NCBI GenBank assembly: GCA_039584685.1
Contig: JBDGXI010000003.1
Coordinates: 25,873 to 89,872 of the forward strand
Length of the DNA stretch: 64,000 nucleotides
Direction of reading: 5' to 3'
Origin: Benthicola sp039584685
GTDB taxonomy: Bacteria; Gemmatimonadota; Gemmatimonadetes; Palauibacterales; Palauibacteraceae
Shown here: one piece after another, positions 53,701 to 61,293 of the stretch
How positions within the stretch are numbered: the first letter of the stretch is position 1
Layout of the letters: every line of letters starts with the position of its first letter
Position numbers and translations under genes: made by a program
The notes under the pieces: generated by a model
Databases searched by the model: none
What the model was told of the DNA's origin: nothing
Seen by the model: the letters and a program-made list of their open reading frames with translations, nothing else

Positions 53701-54309
53701 CCTGACCTTGCTCCGGACCTCCCCCAACACGTCCTCCAGGCGGTCCAGGTCGTGCTCCGCCTGGTCGAGCCGGCGCAGTGCCGTCCGCCGCCGGTCCTTG
53801 TAGCGGCCAACCTCCGCCGCCTCTTCGAACAGCGAACGCCTCTCCTCGGCCCGGTCCGACAGGATGGCGTCGATCATCCTCGATTCGATGATCGAATAGG
53901 CGTTCGCCCCCAGTCCCGTGTCCCGGCACAGATCGTGGACGTCCTTCAACCGGCAGCTCACTCCGTTCAGCTGGTAGTCGGAATCGCCCCCGCGAAGAAC
54001 GGTCCGGCCGATCACGACCTCCGGCTGGGGCACGGCCAGGATCCCGTCTTCGTTCGCCAGGGCCAGCTCCACCTCGGCACGCTGAATCGGCTTCCGCTGC
54101 GACGTACCCTGGAAGATGGCCTCCTCCATCCGGCTGCCACGGATGGCCGTGGGACGCTGCTCGCCGAGCACCCAGCGCAACGCGTCGGAGATATTGGACT
54201 TGCCACACCCGTTGGGACCGACGATCGCAGTGATGCCCTCGTGAAAGTCGATCTCCGTCCTGTCGGCGAACGACTTGAAACCGTGCAGGGTGAGCGACTT
54301 GATCTTCAC
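50785..54309 (-). CDS. smc: Chromosome segregation protein SMC
   Basis: A 1174-residue condensin ATPase. Walker A GPNGCGKSN (31-39), a first coiled coil to about 500, the hinge (about 505-640, GVIGVLADSLDAPRDLRPAV), a second coiled coil and the C-terminal signature LLSGGERALTALALLFAIYLAKPSPF with Walker B CVMDEVDAPLDETN. The GTG start at 54309 overlaps the stop of the SPOR protein upstream as GTGA. scpA and scpB are not nearby. Confidence 0.97.
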   Translation of the reverse strand: MKIKSLTLHGFKSFADRTEIDFHEGITAIVGPNGCGKSNISDALRWVLGEQRPTAIRGSRMEEAIFQGTSQRKPIQRAEVELALANEDGILAVPQPEVVIGRTVLRGGDSDYQLNGVSCRLKDVHDLCRDTGLGANAYSIIESRMIDAILSDRAEERRSLFEEAAEVGRYKDRRRTALRRLDQAEHDLDRLEDVLGEVRSKVRSLGRQRGRARKYEELRERRLQLEVAVADVHLRSMESRLSEAEEELQGLKRQQPEKEAHLRQRETEAENLRLRIVERERERSEVAAELETTRVRAEGLERERLLAGERVSAAEARTRAIQAELEEIRGRRVALHAESARLQAEIDGAAARLTDRAEGLDALEASVERLRAGRQEVEGREQKALASLAQVIRDAGALDAEGEAIRERTREWEREIERRAEELAVLGRAVVDADRRLSDLDSAAEHERATHEALETRVAEARSAEQDMREGLRKERDRLGALESEVASTGAVASGLASMLSEGRDLPPVVADLLEELGPGGGVIGVLADSLDAPRDLRPAVESHLGSLLNAVLVRDWKAVRVVREWLEERDADEGIVLLPVDPGPRTSTARPVGGLAGQVRLAGPGEDWAGFLLGGVEVSQDDQIGPRDGAWVATDGSGQDERGVVRLGRPTAGAGALRRRGELAELESRLQVIRRELAEAREAESGTEAEAAQASRLLDDLERELAEVVVRRRRAEAERETSAGRLERTRRTVNEVESRVAELRGLLDSVKGDDPDEDARRSEMEARRVQAEEVLARERAGHMSATAEWERENSALQEMRLELTRQEAGLAALTESHARTGEAIAELGRRVGDLERDLEEQERTIARSRDAIASGEEELVTLLERRSELAERVREAQEGLDDRRSELETREAALRTERQAERESAEHRHALELEVAQLRGNRANIRERLEAEWETTFEELRSRVEAPEAGAADDWVSELEAIRTGLAGIGPVNLLASQEFEEEKERLDFLEEQKGDLEKARTDLHDSIRRINEAASAAFSRVFGEVRENFHRIFHTLFEGGEADVWLEDPDDPLDSPIEISASPRGKKTQRIHLLSGGERALTALALLFAIYLAKPSPFCVMDEVDAPLDETNIGRFTAMLERFKGDTQFIVITHNARTIEAADWIYGVTMQELGVSKIVSVELQDLPRGQVA

Positions 54310-55895
54310 CTGGGTTCGCCCCTCCTCGTCACGAGCGTAGCCTCCTGTCCTGTGGCCGATATCAGTGAGTCCGCCGGGGCGGCAGCCGCCTCGGACTCGA
54401 ACGCGCCGGAATAGAGCCGGTAGACAGCCCCGGTAGTGTCTCCGACTGCAAGCACATAAGCCGGGACCCCCGAACCGTGCAAGCGCTCGACCTCCGCTTC
54501 CGCCTCTTCCTCGGACGACAAATCCTGGAGAGCAAAGGCCAGCCTTACCGGACGCATGTCCCAGTCACGCTCCCGCTCCTTGCTTCCCTGCTCCACCAGC
54601 CGGGCCATCAGGTCGTCCGCCTGCACGCGATCCTCGACAGCTCCAGCGAACACCCGATAGTACAAGCGACCCCGGACGGGCGTCGGCGCGACGAACACCA
54701 GGCCGCCCTGCTCCTTGAGCTCGTCCCGCCTGGCAGCCGCGTCCTCGTAGGTGACGTAGCTGGCGACGAGCACCGAATACGGAAGGACGACTCCGGCCGC
54801 GACGCCCGTATCCGGGGACGTGCGCAAGTCCTCGACGGGAGCGTCGATCACGGGAGGTGTGGCGCCTCCGTCAGCCGCCGGTGAGCCCTCGCCCGCTTCT
54901 GCGACCTCGTCACCCCCGCTCCCTGCGGGGGACCGATCTGTCATCGGGGATTCGACAGGAGGAACGAAGTCATCCTCGAACGCCGGCCAGCCCGAGAGTC
55001 CCTGCCACACCAGCCACACCACCAGAACCGCGACGATCCAAACGATGGCCACGCCCCACACACCGCGGGGGAGTCCTCGCTTCCGCACATCCTCGATCAG
55101 GCGCCGGAAGTGTCCCCGCGGCTTGCGACCGGAGGCGGTCGAGTCTTCGGCGCCCCCCGCCCCCGCACGCTGCCTCACATCAGCTACGAGTCGATCGAGC
55201 CGCCCGGACAGTCCACCCCGGGCACCACCAACGATCACCGGAGTGCCACTGGGCCTGGAAAACCCCGCGGAACCCGCCGGACGGGCGACCGTCTCGGAGG
55301 ACGGCGGATGAGCGACGGCCTCTCGCTCGACCCGGGCCAGGAACCCTACCTGCGCCTGAACATCCGGCGGGACTGCGATCTTCCCCAGTACCACGATCCC
55401 GTCGAATTCGAGCCCGGAGCCTTCCTCTGCCCGGGCGAACAGGCGCGGAAGATCGTTCTCTTCGATGTGCAGAAGGAGCGTGCCGCCACGCCCGGCAGCG
55501 GCCACCATGTGTCGAAACGCTGGAAGTCGGCAGAAATCGCCCATGCCGGGCTGGGATCGACCCGCCGGGACGAAGATGAACGACCTGCCCTGAGGAGTGA
55601 GAGCCACTTCGCTCACTCGGCGACGTCCAACGAGTACGTCGCCCAACCCCGGCCGGTCCTCGACTTCGAGCGAACCGTCTGGGCCCGCCGCACCCGCCAC
55701 CGTGTTTACGAACAGGGTGCGCGGCCGGTGCCGAGCCACCATTTCAGCCACCTCGACGGCCGCCGAACCTCCCAGACCGGAGCCGGAAGACCCGCTCACG
55801 AGGACGACCCGCCGCGCCGCATCGGGCAGCCATGTCGGCGCCCCCGAGGCTGACGAGCTCTCGATCGTCTGACTCACTCGATCAGATCGACTCAT
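54306..55895 (-). CDS. Pseudo-ATPase/TM/SPOR fusion protein
   Basis: A 529-residue protein with an unusual order of domains. Residues about 28-175 resemble the Wzc/CpsD/ParA-type P-loop fold (VLVSGSSGSGLGGSA, then RPGLGDVLVGRRRVSEVAL and IFVPAGRSQP) but the P-loop lysine is missing, so ATP hydrolysis is unlikely. A membrane helix spans about 279-301. Two SPOR-like repeats (about 373-447 and 452-526) lie outside the inner membrane and would bind denuded peptidoglycan at the septum. It overlaps its upstream gene by 14 bases and smc by GTGA. Confidence 0.8.
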   Translation of the reverse strand: MSRSDRVSQTIESSSASGAPTWLPDAARRVVLVSGSSGSGLGGSAAVEVAEMVARHRPRTLFVNTVAGAAGPDGSLEVEDRPGLGDVLVGRRRVSEVALTPQGRSFIFVPAGRSQPGMGDFCRLPAFRHMVAAAGRGGTLLLHIEENDLPRLFARAEEGSGLEFDGIVVLGKIAVPPDVQAQVGFLARVEREAVAHPPSSETVARPAGSAGFSRPSGTPVIVGGARGGLSGRLDRLVADVRQRAGAGGAEDSTASGRKPRGHFRRLIEDVRKRGLPRGVWGVAIVWIVAVLVVWLVWQGLSGWPAFEDDFVPPVESPMTDRSPAGSGGDEVAEAGEGSPAADGGATPPVIDAPVEDLRTSPDTGVAAGVVLPYSVLVASYVTYEDAAARRDELKEQGGLVFVAPTPVRGRLYYRVFAGAVEDRVQADDLMARLVEQGSKERERDWDMRPVRLAFALQDLSSEEEAEAEVERLHGSGVPAYVLAVGDTTGAVYRLYSGAFESEAAAAPADSLISATGQEATLVTRRGEPR

Positions 55896-57432
55896 CTTCT
55901 GGACGTCCCCGAGTTCCTACCTCGGTTACCCAGGCCTCCAGGCGCCGCTCTCGCAGCAACTGCCGGGCAGCGGCCTCCGCCTCCGACCGCGAACCATAGG
56001 GACCGACCAGGCCCCTGAACCAGGTCCGACCGGCTTCGTCCGGGAAGCTCTGGATCTGGGTCGCGAACCCGGAGTCCCGGAGAGACTGGACCAGGGTCTG
56101 GATACCCTCGGCCTGTCGGGCGGAACCAACGATCGCATAGAAGCCCGCCGGAGGCCCTGACGCGTCCGTCGAACTCTCAGCGGAACGGGAGCCTGGCGCC
56201 GTGACCTGCGGCTCTGTCGGACTCGCTGGATCGACGCTCGAATCCGGCTCTACCGACACTGCGGGGCTGCGGACGACCTCGCTGGCCAACCGGTCCGCGG
56301 TGACGACCGCCTCAGCCGGATTCCAGTGCACCGCCATCCACCAGCTCTCCGATTCCGCGTCTTCCAGGACCTCCACGGCGCCCGTCACGGGGTCCACGAC
56401 GAGCATGCTGCCGTCCGCTGTCCCAACCACCCTCCCGTCCGGTAGACCCACCGGCAGGTCTGCGCGCCAGGTGGCAGGTACACGACCCGGGGCTCCCCCC
56501 GCCACCGGAATTCTCGCAGCACGTCCATCCTGCTCAACCAGGATCCCCTCGCCAAACAGGCTGGACCGCACGAACTTCGCGGGACTCGCGAGCTCGGAAA
56601 GCACTCTGCTGGTGAGGTTGAACCGGTTGACAGCCACCAGGCGCGGCGGATCGTCCAGGGCTGCATACACCTCGTGAGTGGACGGAGACGTGGCCAGCGC
56701 CAGGACGGATCCCCCGAGGTCCAGCTCGCCTGCCGATTCGATCGGCGACACCGTGAAAACGATCAGACCGCGCCCCGCCTCCGAGGTCAGCACGGCGCGC
56801 CGACCCCACGCCGTCACGATACCCGGCGATCGCACCGGTGCTGCACCGGCCTCAGCAGGCTCGTCCTCGCCGTGCCGGAGCAACCACAGAGAGTTACGCC
56901 CACCAGCGTCGGCCACGGCGACGAGCACGCCTCCCTCTGCCGGGGCCGCCCACGACACCTCCTCCTCCAGTCCGTAGCTCCACACCCCCTTCCGTCCGAC
57001 CTCCAGCAGTGATCCGCCGGGAGACAGGAACAGCCCGACTGACGCATCGCCCATCCAAACGGCCTCCGGCGCCACCTCTCCTACCCGCACGAGAGCGCCG
57101 GAAGGCGCGTCGTAGGTATGCACGACACCCTCCGCAGAGCGAAGAACGATCCGGCCTCCAGGTAGCGCGCGGGCCTCCACGGAAGCCGGAAGCTCGATGT
57201 CTCCCGTCCACAGCACGCGCTGCGGATCGGACAGGTTCCTGATCTCAGCGACTCCGCCGGCTTGTGGCACGCTGAGCAGGCTCCACTGGTCGACGGTCGT
57301 GCCTACTACGAGGTCGACGCCTCGCAGGGCGGGCTCCGGGCGCTGCGTCTCTGGCCCCGGCGCGCTATCGCAGGCAGCCGCCAGCAGCACTATCGAGACG
57401 GCCCGGCCAAACCGCACCGTGCTGCGAATCAT
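55882..57432 (-). CDS. SPOR-domain lipoprotein-like protein with propeller-like middle
   Basis: A 516-residue exported protein. The signal peptide ends LLAAACDSAPG: a cysteine follows an imperfect lipobox (AAAC), so lipidation by the LspA pathway is likely but not certain. Residues about 45-400 repeat four-strand blades in a loose WD40/beta-propeller pattern; a low-complexity linker leads to one SPOR domain (about 440-512, GFYAIVGSARQAEGIQ to RLEAWVTEV). The ATG at 57432 has no strong binding site. It overlaps the next SPOR gene by 14 bases. Confidence 0.8.
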   Translation of the reverse strand: MIRSTVRFGRAVSIVLLAAACDSAPGPETQRPEPALRGVDLVVGTTVDQWSLLSVPQAGGVAEIRNLSDPQRVLWTGDIELPASVEARALPGGRIVLRSAEGVVHTYDAPSGALVRVGEVAPEAVWMGDASVGLFLSPGGSLLEVGRKGVWSYGLEEEVSWAAPAEGGVLVAVADAGGRNSLWLLRHGEDEPAEAGAAPVRSPGIVTAWGRRAVLTSEAGRGLIVFTVSPIESAGELDLGGSVLALATSPSTHEVYAALDDPPRLVAVNRFNLTSRVLSELASPAKFVRSSLFGEGILVEQDGRAARIPVAGGAPGRVPATWRADLPVGLPDGRVVGTADGSMLVVDPVTGAVEVLEDAESESWWMAVHWNPAEAVVTADRLASEVVRSPAVSVEPDSSVDPASPTEPQVTAPGSRSAESSTDASGPPAGFYAIVGSARQAEGIQTLVQSLRDSGFATQIQSFPDEAGRTWFRGLVGPYGSRSEAEAAARQLLRERRLEAWVTEVGTRGRPEDESI

Positions 57433-57550
57433 AGTTGAAACGGGCTTCAATGCTCCTCTTTCCCTGGCGGCACGTACCTCCCCGTCACCGACGATCGCCA
57501 ACATGAGGAGCCGCGAAACGGGTCGCAAGAAACGTGGTCGTTCCCGTTGA

Positions 57551-60500
57551 TCAGAACATCTCCCCGAACGCGACGGTCCACATCCCGTCGTTGAACGCCC
57601 TTCCCCGGTCATGTGGGACGGTATAGTCGACCCTCAGTATGGCGAAGAACAGGTTCATCCGCAGGCTGGCGCCGTAGCTGGTGAGCGGCTCCCGGTACAG
57701 AACGAGATCCTGGCCTGGCTCGCGGTCCCACACCAGGGTCGTCAGTCCAGGCGTGAACGCTACGCCCACGTCGAAGAACATCGCCATCTCCAGAGCCGGG
57801 AAATTCAGCGGCAACCAATCGTCCTTGAACGGGTTGAGAAGCGGCACACGCAGCTCGGTATTCAGCAGGAGCGTACTCGATCCGATGACCTCACGCTGGG
57901 CGGGGCAGAACAGATCGAAATCGCTTTGTGATTGTGAAGCGGCGCACTCGATCGGGCCGTAGGAGCCGGGCCCATACCCTCTCAGGTAGTAGGCCCCCCC
58001 CCACGCGAGTTGGAAGTCTTCGGCGTCCCGGGATCCTGCCACGTTGAACCGGGTGAAGGACAGGGCCCTCTGAGCGAAGTTGAGGCCCAGGGGGAGCGGC
58101 AGGTAGTGCCGATAGTCGACGAGGACGTCTGCCATGTTCAGGTCGCCCACGGACGTGGCCGCGCTGATCCGCACTCGCTGTCCCGCGAATGGGCCCGTAA
58201 ACCCGGGCAAGGAGTTGTCGAACACGTACGCTATCCCGGGCTTGAAGAAGATCCGGGTGGGCCCGTCCAGCGTGATTGAGAAGCCCTCGAGGGTGGTCCG
58301 GTTGATTCCCTGGAAGATCAGGTCCTGCTGGATGCTGGACATGCTGAGCGATACGTCGAACCGTGTGAAAGAGCTCAGGGGGTACTGGGCCATCGTTTCG
58401 ACCGACCGGAACTGGTCGCGCTCGAACACGTTGAACTCACCCACGTCGCCCGACAGACCTGGAATCTCTCCAAACCGTGTTCCGATGAAACGGAAGAACG
58501 GGTATTGGTGGAATGCGACCCCGAAGTTGAGCCGATTCTTCAGATAGGCGTACGAAGTGTAGATCTGTGCGTTGTCGAACGAGCCCTGAATCGCCCCCGC
58601 GATGATCATGTTGTGGTTGCCGAGCATGTCGGAAAGGGCCACGAAGGAACTGGCGTAGACGCCGTTCCCGTAGAAGCCACCGGCCTGCGCACCGAAGGTC
58701 GGTCGCCCCACGTAGTCAGGCGAGAGACTGACCGTGTAGTCCCGGAACGCCAGGGTGGCCGTATCCGGGAGCGAGAGACTGGCACTGTCGAGCAGGGCGG
58801 CGATGGACAGCGCGGCCTCGGAAGTGCCGGTCGGATCGTCCGTCGCCACGGAATCGGAGCCGAAGTCCGAGCGGCGGAATCCCTGTTCCGTGAGATAGAA
58901 AGAGGACGGCGTATCGGAGTCAGCCGCCTTCCCCTCCCCGGACGGTCTTTCCACCATGCGCGGCCGGCCGACCTGCCCGGCGGCCGTCACAGTCGGGCCG
59001 TAGGATTCCGGCGGCACGAGATCGCGGGGATGGTCCACCGTGTAGATGTTGAAACCGGCCTCTTCGAAATACGAGAACGCGATCCTGTCTGCCTGGCGCG
59101 CCCACGTCAGTCCGGGGCTCGTCAGCAGGGCCCCCTCTCCCATGACGCCGGTCAGGACGTCGGTGAGCCTCCGAACACGCCGACTCGACAGATCGTACAG
59201 GTAGATGTTGAACACGCCGGAGCGGGTAGACAGGAATGCAATCGACTCGCCCTCCGGCGACCACACGGGATTGATGTCAGTACCACCGCCGACGTCGGGC
59301 AGCACCTCGACCTCCCCCGCTTCGAAGTCGTACAGGGCCAGCCGCAACTCGCCGAATACCAGGAGGTCGAAGTCCGTGTCCGGGCTCTCGTCCGTCACGA
59401 GCGCGAGCCTGCGACCGTCCGGCGACCAGGCGGGGTGCAGCCTGGCGTACTTGTCGGCGGTGAGCTGTCGAAGCTCGTCGGTCAGCACCTCCCACACGTA
59501 CAGGTTGCTGATTCCGCCAAGGAGTCCGGTGAACGCGATTCTCTTCCCGTCGGGTGACCACGTCGGGTTCTGGATTCCATTCAGCTGAGGCTCCCACGTC
59601 CGAACGATGCGACCGCTTCGGACGTCGATCACGTGGATGGCGTCCCGGCCTCCGGACTTCGCCACGAACGCCACCCGGTCTCCGTCGGGCGCGAACTCGG
59701 CCGAGGACGTCAGATAGCGCAGGCTCTCGAAGTCGCCGCCCCGGGCGGACTTCACCAGAGTCCGAGTCGGTCGGCCCGTATCAGCGTCCGCCAGGTACAG
59801 GTCGTAGAAGCTATACAGATCGTGGGCCAGGTCCGATAGATAAACGATCTCTTCCCCGTTCGGGGACAGCGCCGGGGCGATGAACGTCGGTGTCTTTTCC
59901 CGCCCGCGCGGAAAGGAGTGCCATGTGATGCGCCGTGCGATCCGGTCGATTTCGGCCGCCTGCCGGATCCGAGGGAGGTAGGCCGCTCTGACGGACTCGT
60001 GCCATTCCTCCGAGAGCTCCGTCAGCGTGATCCCGAGCGTTCTCTCGAACGCCCCATCAGCCCCGAGAGCCGCCGAGCGCTTGAGAAGAAGGCCGATCGT
60101 CTCGTCTCCCCACCTCCTCCCGATGTAGGCCCACAGGGATTGCCCGAACCGATAGCTGAGGAAGTCGTTGAACCGGTCCATCTCGTTGATGGTCCGCAGG
60201 TATCCGTCCAGCGCGGCGTCGCGAAGCCAGGCGATCGTCTTGGCGTCGATCCGGCCCATGGAAAGGTATTCGGCCATCCCTTCCATGAACCACAGGCTGG
60301 GCACGAACGCGAAAGGTGAGGCGCTGGACTCGACGGCGCTGCGCTTCAGGATGTCGAACTGGAATGAGTGCACCAGCTCGTGGGCGAGCACGTGGTGGAA
60401 TTCCTCGTACGACCCGGTGAGAGGAAGCAGTACCCTGTCCTTCAGGGACTCGGTGACTCCTCCTGTCGACTCTGAAATGTGTCCGCCCAGGACGTTGGTC

Positions 60501-60796
60501 TGCTGGAAGTCCGTCTGGGAAGCGTACAGAATGACCGGCTTCCGGTCCCGGAAGTCGTGGTCGAGTATCCGGCTGAGTCGTCCGTAGATCCGCTCGGCCA
60601 TGCGCGCCGCATCGATGGCGGCCTCGCGCTCTTCCTCGTAGAAGTAGACATCGAAGTGCTCGGTGCGGATGATCTGGAAGACGCGGGGCTCGTACTGGAC
60701 CTTGTTCCGGCCGAACTGGGCCGAAGCATCGGGGGAGGTGGCCAGAAGCACCCCCGAAACCGCGGCCGTGGCCAAGGTATGCCGGAGCTTTGCCAA
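57551..60796 (-). CDS. Gluzincin / TolB-like propeller / outer-membrane barrel protein
   Basis: A 1081-residue protein in three parts. After a signal peptide (to about residue 27, ASAQF) comes a peptidase MA-like domain with the zinc motif HELVH (139-143) and the downstream glutamate in MEGMAEY (E172). A TolB/PD40-like propeller follows (about 290-640; repeats such as NPTWSPDGKRIAF and HPAWSPDGRRLAL). The C-terminal part (about 700-1081) has the alternating strands of a BamA/surface-antigen barrel and ends in phenylalanine, a typical outer-membrane targeting signal. TTG start with GGAGGAG nine bases upstream. Confidence 0.88.
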   Translation of the reverse strand: MAKLRHTLATAAVSGVLLATSPDASAQFGRNKVQYEPRVFQIIRTEHFDVYFYEEEREAAIDAARMAERIYGRLSRILDHDFRDRKPVILYASQTDFQQTNVLGGHISESTGGVTESLKDRVLLPLTGSYEEFHHVLAHELVHSFQFDILKRSAVESSASPFAFVPSLWFMEGMAEYLSMGRIDAKTIAWLRDAALDGYLRTINEMDRFNDFLSYRFGQSLWAYIGRRWGDETIGLLLKRSAALGADGAFERTLGITLTELSEEWHESVRAAYLPRIRQAAEIDRIARRITWHSFPRGREKTPTFIAPALSPNGEEIVYLSDLAHDLYSFYDLYLADADTGRPTRTLVKSARGGDFESLRYLTSSAEFAPDGDRVAFVAKSGGRDAIHVIDVRSGRIVRTWEPQLNGIQNPTWSPDGKRIAFTGLLGGISNLYVWEVLTDELRQLTADKYARLHPAWSPDGRRLALVTDESPDTDFDLLVFGELRLALYDFEAGEVEVLPDVGGGTDINPVWSPEGESIAFLSTRSGVFNIYLYDLSSRRVRRLTDVLTGVMGEGALLTSPGLTWARQADRIAFSYFEEAGFNIYTVDHPRDLVPPESYGPTVTAAGQVGRPRMVERPSGEGKAADSDTPSSFYLTEQGFRRSDFGSDSVATDDPTGTSEAALSIAALLDSASLSLPDTATLAFRDYTVSLSPDYVGRPTFGAQAGGFYGNGVYASSFVALSDMLGNHNMIIAGAIQGSFDNAQIYTSYAYLKNRLNFGVAFHQYPFFRFIGTRFGEIPGLSGDVGEFNVFERDQFRSVETMAQYPLSSFTRFDVSLSMSSIQQDLIFQGINRTTLEGFSITLDGPTRIFFKPGIAYVFDNSLPGFTGPFAGQRVRISAATSVGDLNMADVLVDYRHYLPLPLGLNFAQRALSFTRFNVAGSRDAEDFQLAWGGAYYLRGYGPGSYGPIECAASQSQSDFDLFCPAQREVIGSSTLLLNTELRVPLLNPFKDDWLPLNFPALEMAMFFDVGVAFTPGLTTLVWDREPGQDLVLYREPLTSYGASLRMNLFFAILRVDYTVPHDRGRAFNDGMWTVAFGEMF

Positions 60797-60826
60797 CTAT
60801 CAGCTCCTCCCTCGCGTGACCGTCGT

Positions 60827-61186
60827 CTATTCGACGGCCAGAGCGGGCGCGTCGCCCCAGAGCCTCTCTAACTCGTAGTAGTCACGCACGCGGGGAAGGA
60901 ACACGTGAATCACCAGCGTGATGTAGTCGAGCAGGATCCAGGTGGCACCGGTTTTCCCTTCGACGCCAGCCGCTCGGAAACCCGACTCGCGCATGCGATC
61001 GACGATGTTGTCCGCGATGGCGCGCGAGTGCGTGTCGGAGTCGCCGCTGGCGATCAGGAACCAGTCCGTGGCATCGGAAAGACCGCGAAGGTCCAGCAGT
61101 ACCGGCTCACGGGCGTTCCGCTCCAGAGCCGCCTCCAGGGCTACTGTGACTTCAGCGGGACGCTGACTCTCTTCGTCCCGGTTCAT
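60827..61186 (-). CDS. rsfS: Ribosome silencing factor RsfS
   Basis: A 119-residue RsfS/Iojap protein that binds L14 and keeps ribosomal subunits apart when nutrients are short. LLDLRGLSDATDWFLIASG, GFRAAGVEGKTGATWILLDY and VIHVFLPRVRDYYELERLWGD are family blocks. The ATG at 61186 is preferred; GTG codons at 61213 and 61207 would lengthen it by seven to nine residues. Confidence 0.94.
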   Translation of the reverse strand: MNRDEESQRPAEVTVALEAALERNAREPVLLDLRGLSDATDWFLIASGDSDTHSRAIADNIVDRMRESGFRAAGVEGKTGATWILLDYITLVIHVFLPRVRDYYELERLWGDAPALAVE

Positions 61187-61293
61187 CCTCTCCCGAGCTT
61201 GTGTCACGTGCACTCTCCGCTTGTGTTAGAACCGCGACGAGGGAACCGTGTTCCGCGATTCCTCGTGGATCCATCGATGTGGCAGGAAGCGAC

